Part shown: in pieces, positions 1 to 6,270 of the stretch
Layout of the letters: each line of letters begins with the position of its first letter
How positions within the stretch are numbered: the stretch's first letter is position 1
NCBI GenBank assembly: GCA_015521505.1
Contig: WAOB01000105.1
Location: 1 to 10,629, forward strand
Direction: 5' to 3'
DNA: 10,629 nucleotides
Origin: Nanobdellati archaeon
GTDB lineage: Archaea; EX4484-52; JAADEF01
The notes under the pieces: model-generated
Told to the model about the DNA's origin: nothing
What the model saw: the letters and a program-made list of their open reading frames with translations, nothing else
Databases searched by the model: none
Made by a program: the position numbers and the translations under genes

Positions 1-1
1 A

Positions 2-292
2 TTAAGGGCAGAGGACAACATCTTTATCATTTCTAAAGATTTTGCGAAAGAATTGTGGGAAAGAAATGTAATTAAAAAATATGTAATAATAGATAAAGAA
101 GCAGAGGAATTTGTCAAAAACAACAAAAATGTATTTTGTAAATTCGTTAAAAAAACCTCACAGAACATCCGTCCAAAAGATATAGTGGTAATATTAAATG
201 AAAAAAGAGAGTTTATAAATATTGGAATAAGCAATTTAACATCTGAAGAAATGAGAGATTTTACAAGAGGTGTAGCAGTAAATGTTAAATAA
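2..292 (+). CDS. tgtA: PUA-domain C-terminus, probably archaeosine tRNA-guanine transglycosylase (5' end outside window)
   Basis: The reading frame is open from the left edge, so this is the last 96 codons of a longer gene. A TTG at position 53 is in frame, but it lies inside continuous coding sequence and is not a credible start. The visible residues form a PUA RNA-binding domain (about residues 25-96). The signature pieces are KNVFCKFV, the IRPKDIVVILNE strand, then IGISNLTSEEM and a terminal RGVAVNVK. In archaeal TgtA this domain binds the tRNA acceptor end while the catalytic domain swaps guanine-15 for preQ0 on the archaeosine pathway. The VFxKFV and EM..F.RGVAV wording resembles the TgtA PUA. 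ArcS or another PUA protein cannot be excluded without the upstream catalytic domain. The 3' end overlaps the downstream glycosyltransferase start by 11 bases, so the two are probably co-transcribed. Confidence 0.65.
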   Translation, partial: LRAEDNIFIISKDFAKELWERNVIKKYVIIDKEAEEFVKNNKNVFCKFVKKTSQNIRPKDIVVILNEKREFINIGISNLTSEEMRDFTRGVAVNVK

Positions 293-1361
293 TAAGAAAC
301 CTTTAGTGTATGTGATAGGTGCAAGAAGCTATGGTGGTGAAGGAGGGATAGAGAACCAAGTAAAATTACTTTATCCTCTATTATCATCTAAATACGATGT
401 TATAATAGGCATCGATAAAAGAAACCTAAAAAAAGATCTCTTAAAAAATGAAAAAGTAAAATTAACAGGTTTTTTAGTTCCAAAAAACAAGTTCATAAAT
501 AAGATATTGCTTTCTTATTTCTCAACAATAGATGCAATAAAAAAGAAACCCGAAATAGTACATTATAACGGTATGGGTTCTTGTTTATTTTTACCCTTAA
601 TAAGAATTTTTTCTCCTAAAACAAAAATTATCACTCATATAAGATCCTACGATATAGTTTATTTAGAATGGAATATATTAGCAAAGATGGTGTTTATAAT
701 AATAAATTATTTTATCAAAAAATTCTCTCACATCATTATTGTTGTTAATCCTCTCTTTCAAAGATTATACAAAGACTCCATATACATACCCAACCCAGTA
801 AAAATAGATACATCTTTAAAAGATGAAAAAGTATTAGGTGTTCTCAATTTAGAAAAAAAGAAGTATATATTAACAGTAGGCAGAATTATAAGATCAAAAA
901 GATTTGATATACTCATAAAGGCATTCTATAAAAGTAAGTTAAAAAAGGGATATAAGTTAGTCATAGTAGGCAAGTTCCAGGATAAAAAATACTTAAGAGA
1001 GTTAAGAGAAATCTCGGATAGAAGAGTTATCTTTACCGGAACCTTAGATAAAGGGAAGATATATGCCTTATATAAATATAGCTATGCTTTTGTTTTACCC
1101 TCAAGATATGAAGGTATGCCTAATGTTGTTTTAGAAGCGTGTTGGTTCAATATACCTGTGTTTGTCTCCTCGATTGTTCAACATTTAATTTTAGAATTCT
1201 TAGAAAAATGTGCATACTTCAATAATATAGATGAACTTAAAGAGAAATTGGAAAATCCAAAAATATGCTATAGCAAAGAAAAGCTTAAGCATCTGCATGA
1301 TCCCGAGAATATTATAAAGGAAATAGATAAAATATACCAAAAACTCTTAAATAGAAATTAA
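282..1361 (+). CDS. Glycosyltransferase family 4 (GT-B fold)
   Basis: This 359-residue protein has the size and layout of a GT4 retaining glycosyltransferase, with two Rossmann-like lobes. The N-terminal lobe opens with a YVIGARSYGGEGGIE loop (residues 10-24), the usual Gly-rich acceptor/donor loop of the family. The C-terminal lobe starts near residue 195 with LTVGRIIRSKRFD, which holds the donor-phosphate-binding Arg/Lys (R201, K206). It carries the EX7E motif as E277-GMPNVVL-E285 within PSRYEGMPNVVLEA. There is no signal peptide or clear TM helix, so it probably acts at the cytoplasmic face on a lipid-linked or nucleotide-sugar substrate. The ATG lies inside the last codons of the PUA gene, so translation is likely coupled. 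The sugar and acceptor cannot be read from the sequence. A link to S-layer or N-glycan assembly is inference from the many exported proteins nearby. Confidence 0.9.
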   Translation: MLNNKKPLVYVIGARSYGGEGGIENQVKLLYPLLSSKYDVIIGIDKRNLKKDLLKNEKVKLTGFLVPKNKFINKILLSYFSTIDAIKKKPEIVHYNGMGSCLFLPLIRIFSPKTKIITHIRSYDIVYLEWNILAKMVFIIINYFIKKFSHIIIVVNPLFQRLYKDSIYIPNPVKIDTSLKDEKVLGVLNLEKKKYILTVGRIIRSKRFDILIKAFYKSKLKKGYKLVIVGKFQDKKYLRELREISDRRVIFTGTLDKGKIYALYKYSYAFVLPSRYEGMPNVVLEACWFNIPVFVSSIVQHLILEFLEKCAYFNNIDELKEKLENPKICYSKEKLKHLHDPENIIKEIDKIYQKLLNRN

Positions 1362-2626
1362 ATTCTGTATTTTGCTACATCCCATAAGTAATTTAGTGAT
1401 AAATCATAGGATGCCGTTCGTAAATCCATATTATGTTTCAAAGAATACTCATAAACTTGTTTGGAAGTATTTATCATGTGCTCATAAAGTTTTTTCATAA
1501 CTTTTTCTCTGCCCCATCTTTTCCATTCCCTGTTTTGCAACCATTCAAAATAACTAACTACCACACCACCGCCATTAACTAACAAATCAGGTAAAATAAC
1601 AACACCTTTTTCCTTTAATATTTTATCTGCCTCATAAGTAACAGGCCCATTTGCAATCTCAACTATAAGTTTTGCTTTAACTTCATCTGCATTATTCTTT
1701 GTTATTTGATTTTCAGTTGCAGCAAGTACAAGAACATCCGCATCCATCTTAATTAACTCCTCATTATCTATTATCTGATATTCTCCGTTCCCTATTATAT
1801 AACACAAATCCCCCCTTGAACAATCTTTAAAATATCTCCTCTCGTCTTTATATTTCTTGGCATGCTCAATATCTATACCATTCTCGCTTTTTATCCCTGC
1901 TGTTGAATCAGATATTGCATAAATATCATACCCCTTACTAACAAGATATTTCGAAAAATAATATCCTGCATTCCCAAAACCTTGTACTGCTATTCTTGGT
2001 TTAGATTTTTTTAAGTACTTCTTTAAAAAGTATTCTAAAACCATTCCCGCTCCATATCCAGTAGATTCTTTTCTACCTTCAATTCCATAAAAATTTACAG
2101 GTTTACCTGTAACAACCGCAGGATCAAATGTACCCTTGATATTAGAATATTCATCCGCTATCCATGCCATTATCTTCTCATCAGTATTAATATCGGGTGC
2201 TGAAATGTCTTTATTGCTACCTATATGTTCAGAAATTGCCCTCGTAAATGCTCTTGTTAAGTTCTCAATCTCCCATTCTTCCAAACTCCTGGGGTTTACT
2301 ATTACACCTCCCTTAGCACCACCATAAGGTAATCTATGTAAAGCATTTTTCCATGTCATCAACATTGCTAAAGCAATTATCTCCTGAAGATTGACATAAG
2401 GAGCATATCTTATACCGCCTTTTCCAGGACCGAGAAAGTTGCTGTGCAATACTCTGAAACCCTTAAAAACTCGTATTTCATTATTTCTTAATCTTACCGG
2501 AAAACTAACCTCTACAACCTTTTTTGGTTCTCGTAATATGTTTCTTATATGCTCATCAAATCCCTTTCTATCAAACGCTTCCTCTTGAAAACTCATCACT
2601 GAAGACAAAAACTCGTTAGATGTCAT
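1358..2626 (-). CDS. gdhA: Glutamate dehydrogenase (Glu/Leu/Phe/Val dehydrogenase family)
   Basis: This 422-residue protein has the standard length for a hexameric NAD(P)-dependent glutamate dehydrogenase, which interconverts glutamate with 2-oxoglutarate plus ammonia in the cytoplasm. The substrate domain carries GPGKGGIRY (67-73, K69), MTWKNAL (K93) and the catalytic-Lys motif PYGGAKGG (100-107, K105). SAPDINT (142-148) supplies the catalytic Asp, D145. The Rossmann domain has VQGFGNAG (214-221), and an Asp (D240) ends the second strand, which hints at NAD preference. The late substrate-pocket motif reads NGGGVVVSYFEW (351-362), where the second residue is usually Ala (NAGGV). The gene is complete and converges on the glycosyltransferase with a 4-base overlap of 3' ends. 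No Shine-Dalgarno precedes the ATG, and a TATA box about 30 bp upstream suggests a leaderless mRNA. Leucine dehydrogenase is possible but less likely from the motif set. Confidence 0.95.
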   Translation of the reverse strand: MTSNEFLSSVMSFQEEAFDRKGFDEHIRNILREPKKVVEVSFPVRLRNNEIRVFKGFRVLHSNFLGPGKGGIRYAPYVNLQEIIALAMLMTWKNALHRLPYGGAKGGVIVNPRSLEEWEIENLTRAFTRAISEHIGSNKDISAPDINTDEKIMAWIADEYSNIKGTFDPAVVTGKPVNFYGIEGRKESTGYGAGMVLEYFLKKYLKKSKPRIAVQGFGNAGYYFSKYLVSKGYDIYAISDSTAGIKSENGIDIEHAKKYKDERRYFKDCSRGDLCYIIGNGEYQIIDNEELIKMDADVLVLAATENQITKNNADEVKAKLIVEIANGPVTYEADKILKEKGVVILPDLLVNGGGVVVSYFEWLQNREWKRWGREKVMKKLYEHMINTSKQVYEYSLKHNMDLRTASYDLSLNYLWDVAKYRI

Positions 2627-2650
2627 AAAGAAATTATAAAGTAAAAAATA

Positions 2651-2660
2651 ATTTTAAATA
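2651..2660 (-). promoter_or_regulatory. TATA box of the glutamate dehydrogenase gene
   Basis: On the minus strand this reads TATTTAAAAT. It is centred about 30 bp upstream of the gdh ATG, with no Shine-Dalgarno between them. That is the arrangement of a leaderless archaeal transcript. It shows gdh is transcribed separately from the surface operon upstream. A BRE-like purine patch is not obvious. Confidence 0.6.
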
Positions 2661-2683
2661 GTTAAAAGGAAAAGAAGGTTTTT

Positions 2684-2700
2684 AAAGGTTATGAACCTTT
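2684..2700 (-). terminator. Hairpin at the end of the surface operon (possible terminator)
   Basis: A perfect 7-bp inverted repeat (AAAGGTT, 3-base loop, AACCTTT) overlaps the stop codon of the last surface-operon gene. On the minus strand it is followed by a pyrimidine-rich stretch containing CTTCTTTTCCTTTT, as expected of T-tract-dependent archaeal termination. Archaeal terminators do not need a hairpin, so the T-rich run may be the active part. The stem is AT-rich and weak. Confidence 0.35.
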
Positions 2701-3660
2701 ATAAACGCATGCATTATTAGGCATCCAATACCACCTACATTCATAATCTCCTGGTTGAGAGATATAAACTTCCTTAGATTCCGTAGCAATAACTTGTGGT
2801 CCTGATGTACCTGAAGGGCATTGGTAAGTCACCTCCACAACAGGCACTATATTAATTTCAACCAATCCTGAAGAGAACAACTCGTTATATAAGTCTTCTA
2901 ATCCTAGATATCCTATATACTCTGTGGTTGTTATCCTTGTAGTATTGTTGATTACTACCATGTTAGTCTTCTCACACGATAACTCTATCATTGATGTAGA
3001 AATCATTAAAGAGTTACAATCATATCCATAATTTGTCTCATGGTAATACAATATTGAATTAATTATATCTTCGTTTATTATTTTTTCAAAATCAGAACTC
3101 TTCATAGGAGTGGTTACATCCGGAATAATATAAGTTGGTACATCAAAGAAATCAAAACTGTCTGAATATTTTGTAGTAAGAAGTTGATCTGCATAAAAAT
3201 TGTTAGAGTATATATCCAGTAACATTTGCTTTTCTGAAAGTGTATCTATATTAGGTATTATCTCTACATAATCATATTCTGTAACTACTGGGGTACATTC
3301 CTCACTAACTTTGTTAACATTTATAAACCCTTCCTTCTTTTCAGTTCTATATTCAGATGCTGTATTACTACACCAATGATAGTTTCCAGATTTTGTACAG
3401 GTACTACTATCATCTAATTTTAAAATAACTCCTTTGGGCAATCTCAACACCTTTTTACCTCCTACATCAACCAAATATTTATTAGCAGGTAACCATTTAT
3501 CTCCCGGATCATATTTTCCATTCTTATTAGAATCATAATATATACTGACATAACCATTACATGTCCAACTATACGAAGTAAATCCATGATTAGAATAGCC
3601 CATACTTATCAAAACAGCAGTAACAAAAAACACCATAATAAAAACTTTTATAAATCTCAT
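2689..3660 (-). CDS. Exported Cys-rich protein with a Ca-binding-type loop, third gene of the surface operon
   Basis: I do not recognise this 323-residue protein. Residues 4-20 form a hydrophobic signal segment (FIKVFIMVFFVTAVLISMG) and there is no second TM helix, so it is probably secreted or anchored through its N-terminus. A loop at residues 43-51 has the pattern D-S-N-K-N-G-K-Y-D, matching the DxNxNGxxD calcium loops of dockerin/TSP3-type repeats. Nine cysteines (34, 88, 97, 122, 215, 229, 281, 308, 318) outside the signal suggest disulfides in an extracytoplasmic fold. The last three sit in a compact C-terminal module (about 279-320). The start is supported by GAGGTGA (3666-3672) ending 5 bases before the ATG. 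It follows the membrane-anchored gene with an 18-base gap, so it belongs to the operon. A role in surface attachment is only a guess. Confidence 0.75.
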   Translation of the reverse strand: MRFIKVFIMVFFVTAVLISMGYSNHGFTSYSWTCNGYVSIYYDSNKNGKYDPGDKWLPANKYLVDVGGKKVLRLPKGVILKLDDSSTCTKSGNYHWCSNTASEYRTEKKEGFINVNKVSEECTPVVTEYDYVEIIPNIDTLSEKQMLLDIYSNNFYADQLLTTKYSDSFDFFDVPTYIIPDVTTPMKSSDFEKIINEDIINSILYYHETNYGYDCNSLMISTSMIELSCEKTNMVVINNTTRITTTEYIGYLGLEDLYNELFSSGLVEINIVPVVEVTYQCPSGTSGPQVIATESKEVYISQPGDYECRWYWMPNNACVYKGS

Positions 3661-3665
3661 TTTAT

Positions 3666-3672
3666 CACCTCA
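3666..3672 (-). promoter_or_regulatory. Shine-Dalgarno site for the exported Cys-rich protein
   Basis: The minus strand reads GAGGTGA, complementary to the archaeal 16S rRNA 3' end, with TAAA before the ATG at 3660. It sits in the 18-base gap after the upstream stop codon and fixes the start of the third operon gene. Confidence 0.7.
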
Positions 3673-3678
3673 TCAACC

Positions 3679-5016
3679 TCATCCTCTTTTTACAAATTTC
3701 CTAATAATATAATATGTTAATGCCAACAATAAAAATACAATTAACACGGCAACATACTTATAATACCTTTTTTCTTTATCTTCCAACTCGTATTCTTTAA
3801 CTTTTTCAGATGCTTTTGGTGGTGATAGGTTTATCCTTTTACAATATCTTGTCTTATATTTTTCCACAACCAAACACAAATCTGCACTTTCTAAAGTCAA
3901 ATTTGAATAATCTATAGTTAATCTGTTAATTGAAATTCTATCTGTATATACATAAGGAACATATCTTTCTTCACATATATTATTCAAACAAACTTTTACA
4001 TTAACATCAGTAATATTTTTAATATAAGGAAAATAGGGACCTGTCAATACATACTCAATATTAACATTTTTGTTCTTAAATTCTACAAAATAATTAAGAT
4101 AAAGAACATTAACAATGTCTATATCGGTTATTACTCTACTCTCAAATATATCGTTTATATTTCCCTGCCCATCCCTTATCAAATATATTATTTGGTTTGC
4201 TTGTGATTTAAATGTTGATGATGGTATCTCTACTTTAATCGTCTTAATATCGGTAGAATTAACATAATATTTAGTTATATATGAACACTTTTCCTTATTT
4301 TTCCCACCAAAATAATAAACATCCGACCATTCACAAACATAAATATCTACAGTTATAGGAAGTTGTGGAATATCGTAATATTCTAAATCCAATCTTCCTT
4401 GGAGAATATAATCTTCAGGTAACTCAGAAATATATATTAAAGGTCCTGATTGGCCATATCCTCCCATAAAATGGCTCTCAATTTTATTTACTCTTACTGA
4501 TGGAACATTACCATAATCCTTATAAATAGTAAATGTAAAATTATTATAGTCATAAATAGGATCAAAACTTATATAATTTCCTACTATATTCGCATTATCT
4601 TTAGTCAAATATAGATTCAGAACATAATCTCCTTTTCTCAAAGAAAGTTTCTTTGGATCTATTGTTATTGTATAATTTTTTTCCTCTTTTCCTTCTATAT
4701 ACACAGGTATAACTCCTCTATAAACAACAGGTCTTATTTCTATAACACTTCTACTTTTGTATTTTTTGATATTTTCATCATTGTAGATAATATCGTAAAT
4801 TAAATATCCGTCTAAAACATAATCATAATGATTTGACACTTCAAAGGTGAAGTAATATTTTTCATCAACTTGTTTTTGAGAGATAAGATGTATCTCCACC
4901 TGATAAGGAGAATATCTCTCAACTATGTATTTGCTATCCTCATCTGCATATGAATATACAATCATACATCCAATAACAATCCCAACAAACACAGCAAAAT
5001 TTTTTATATTCATCAT
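3679..5016 (-). CDS. Type I membrane-anchored extracellular protein, second gene of the surface operon
   Basis: This 445-residue protein of unknown family has an N-terminal signal segment (about 5-23). A single C-terminal TM helix (about 420-438) is followed by the positive tail IIRKFVKRG, so nearly the whole protein faces outward. The ectodomain is rich in alternating hydrophobic/Thr/Tyr strands and looks like tandem beta-sandwich modules. Cysteines come in pairs (228/244, 343/348, 381/392), which suggests local disulfides. Sequons NYT (114), NFT (159), NST (253), NIT (334) and NLT (372) could be glycosylated. A charged linker (403-417) precedes the membrane. The start is either of two adjacent ATGs. 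The GAGGTG at 5021-5026 lies 4 bases from the first and 7 from the second (5013), so the second is at least as likely. The protein could anchor the two other operon products to the cell, by inference. Confidence 0.75.
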   Translation of the reverse strand: MMNIKNFAVFVGIVIGCMIVYSYADEDSKYIVERYSPYQVEIHLISQKQVDEKYYFTFEVSNHYDYVLDGYLIYDIIYNDENIKKYKSRSVIEIRPVVYRGVIPVYIEGKEEKNYTITIDPKKLSLRKGDYVLNLYLTKDNANIVGNYISFDPIYDYNNFTFTIYKDYGNVPSVRVNKIESHFMGGYGQSGPLIYISELPEDYILQGRLDLEYYDIPQLPITVDIYVCEWSDVYYFGGKNKEKCSYITKYYVNSTDIKTIKVEIPSSTFKSQANQIIYLIRDGQGNINDIFESRVITDIDIVNVLYLNYFVEFKNKNVNIEYVLTGPYFPYIKNITDVNVKVCLNNICEERYVPYVYTDRISINRLTIDYSNLTLESADLCLVVEKYKTRYCKRINLSPPKASEKVKEYELEDKEKRYYKYVAVLIVFLLLALTYYIIRKFVKRG

Positions 5017-5020
5017 CTAA

Positions 5021-5026
5021 CACCTC
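5021..5026 (-). promoter_or_regulatory. Shine-Dalgarno site embedded in the upstream stop codon
   Basis: The minus strand reads TGAGGTG, where TGA (5027-5025) is the stop codon of the beta-solenoid gene and GAGGTG is the ribosome-binding site of the next gene. Termination and re-initiation therefore happen at one spot, which indicates translational coupling within the operon. Confidence 0.7.
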
Positions 5027-5615
5027 ATGCTAATTGAACATATAATATATCTAATAAGTCCTCCCAATTATTTATACAGAGTATTGTATCGTCCGTAGAA
5101 CTTTTTCTTAAACATAATTTGTTTGTAGTTATATCATTAGCATTAATAACATTAAACTCGGAATTGCTATTAACCCTTAAAGTGTTTGAAACTAAAGATG
5201 AAAATGTACCTGTAGTAGAAGTTATAGTGGCAGAATTAAGATTTGAAGTAACTGTTAATGTAGATACGGTCCCTGTATTTACATTTAAAGTATTTATAGT
5301 TCCTATATTAATTTGTGCATTGTTTATATTTGCGCTATCTATGACATCTAATAAGTTAGAGGTAATTTTTGCATTTATTGTCAAATCTATTGAAGCAACG
5401 TTACCGTTAGACAATATCTCCTGTATATCTGCATTAGTATGATCTATGATGCCATCTCTATTCTCGTCAACACTTGTCTTATCTGTAGAAGTGCGCGATA
5501 TCTGAAATAAAGGATGATAGGGTTTCGTTTCGTCAACGGATACACTATATACAGCAAATCCTGTAGTTATAACAAATATCCACCCTACTATAAAAAAAGA
5601 CAAAAAAGTATTCAT
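5025..5615 (-). CDS. Small exported beta-solenoid-like protein with Ca-binding-type loop, first gene of the surface operon
   Basis: This 196-residue protein belongs to no family I can name. Residues 4-24 are a hydrophobic export or anchor segment. A short segment with HPLFQIS (34-40) leads to D-E-N-R-D-G-I-I-D (50-58), an excellent DxNxDGxxD calcium loop as in TSP3/dockerin/EF-hand-like repeats. Residues about 76-165 are a Thr/Ser/Asn/Val/Ile-rich run of roughly ten-residue rungs, for example INTLNVNTGTVSTLTVTS. This is typical of beta-solenoids and of fibre-like shafts. The C-terminus has two cysteines (168, 180) that could pair. It is the first gene after a palindromic TATA box about 27 bp from the ATG. 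A weak AAGGT lies upstream, but leaderless translation fits better. A surface fibre or adhesin-like role is inference. Confidence 0.7.
   Translation of the reverse strand: MNTFLSFFIVGWIFVITTGFAVYSVSVDETKPYHPLFQISRTSTDKTSVDENRDGIIDHTNADIQEILSNGNVASIDLTINAKITSNLLDVIDSANINNAQINIGTINTLNVNTGTVSTLTVTSNLNSATITSTTGTFSSLVSNTLRVNSNSEFNVINANDITTNKLCLRKSSTDDTILCINNWEDLLDILYVQLA
5121..5390 (-). repeat. Degenerate protein-level repeats encoding a beta-solenoid-like shaft
   Basis: This region encodes residues about 76-165 of the small exported protein. Short rungs follow a hydrophobic-x-hydrophobic-x-(N/T/S) pattern with periodic Leu/Val/Ile and Thr-Gly or Asn turns, such as TINTLNVNTGT, VSTLTVTSNL and ATITSTTGTFSS. 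The DNA copies have diverged and are not perfect tandem repeats. Confidence 0.55.
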
Positions 5616-5636
5616 ATATATATATTACCTTAGTAC

Positions 5637-5648
5637 ATATTTAAATAT
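5637..5648. promoter_or_regulatory. Palindromic TATA element shared by the surface operon and taw3
   Basis: The sequence ATATTTAAATAT is a perfect 12-bp palindrome. Its centre is about 27 bp upstream of the minus-strand operon start (5615) and about 31 bp upstream of the plus-strand taw3 ATG (5674). Both distances suit archaeal TATA boxes giving leaderless or near-leaderless mRNAs. A second AT-rich run (TTTTATAAAT near 5654) is too close to taw3 to serve as its TATA box. Whether one element truly drives both directions is inference. Confidence 0.55.
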
Positions 5649-5673
5649 TTTTATTTTATAAATAACCAATAAT

Positions 5674-6261
5674 ATGAAACCAAATATTTTCCAACACTAT
5701 AAACAACAAGCATTATCTCAATTAAAAGTCGCATTAATAAAAGGTGAAGTTGACAAGCCTATAATACCATATCTTGAAATAATAAATTCAAAAGAGAGCC
5801 TCTACACTACTTCATCATGCTATGGAAGAATAACCGTAGATAATGTGCCTTTGATTGATAACAAAAAAGAACACAAGTGGTTGGGGAAATGGCATAGGAA
5901 AGTTAATAAAGAAGAACTTATGAATGCTCTTGAAAAGGGCAAAGAGAACATAACATACATAAAGCAGGAACCATTCATATTACATATAGGGGTCAAAACC
6001 TTAAAAGATACAGAAAAAGTTTTAGATATAGCAAGGAACAAACTTGGTTTGAAAAGATCTGGTATTATGCACACGAAACCACGAATTATGCTTGAGATTA
6101 TGGGTTTGGATCATGTTTCCATACCTGCAAAGATAGAAGATGAATATCTGATTGATTTGAATAAACTTGAAAAGATAACAGAAATACTTAATAAAAAATT
6201 TGAAAGAAACGAAAAGAGGTTTATGTCTTTTATAAAAGAAATAGAAAAGGAAATAAAATAA
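5674..6261 (+). CDS. taw3: tRNA(Phe) 7-(3-amino-3-carboxypropyl)wyosine N4-methyltransferase Taw3/TYW3
   Basis: This complete 195-residue protein has the usual length and motifs of the TYW3 family, the SAM-dependent enzyme that N4-methylates the tricyclic guanosine derivative at position 37 of tRNA-Phe in the wybutosine pathway. The motifs seen are TTSSCYGRI (45-53), which is TSSCSGRI in most members, GKWHRK (71-76) and EPFILHIG (99-106). GLKRSGI (125-131) and IMLEIMG..HVSIPA (138-151) follow. There is no TM or signal segment, so it is a cytoplasmic tRNA modifier. No Shine-Dalgarno precedes the ATG, which fits a leaderless mRNA from the palindromic TATA upstream. The C-terminal 40 residues are a charged helix. 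Its stop lies only 9 bases from the convergent stop of the coiled-coil gene. Confidence 0.93.
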   Translation: MKPNIFQHYKQQALSQLKVALIKGEVDKPIIPYLEIINSKESLYTTSSCYGRITVDNVPLIDNKKEHKWLGKWHRKVNKEELMNALEKGKENITYIKQEPFILHIGVKTLKDTEKVLDIARNKLGLKRSGIMHTKPRIMLEIMGLDHVSIPAKIEDEYLIDLNKLEKITEILNKKFERNEKRFMSFIKEIEKEIK

Positions 6262-6270
6262 AATAAAAAC

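Noticed and set aside
2136..2327. Plus-strand open frame inside glutamate dehydrogenase
   Set aside because: It lies opposite strongly conserved catalytic motifs of gdh, so it is a shadow.
5119..5442. Plus-strand open frame opposite the beta-solenoid gene
   Set aside because: Antisense of low-complexity Thr/Asn/Val repeats. It has no start signals and no protein-like features.
5820..6074. Minus-strand open frame inside taw3
   Set aside because: Opposite conserved TYW3 motifs, so it is a shadow.
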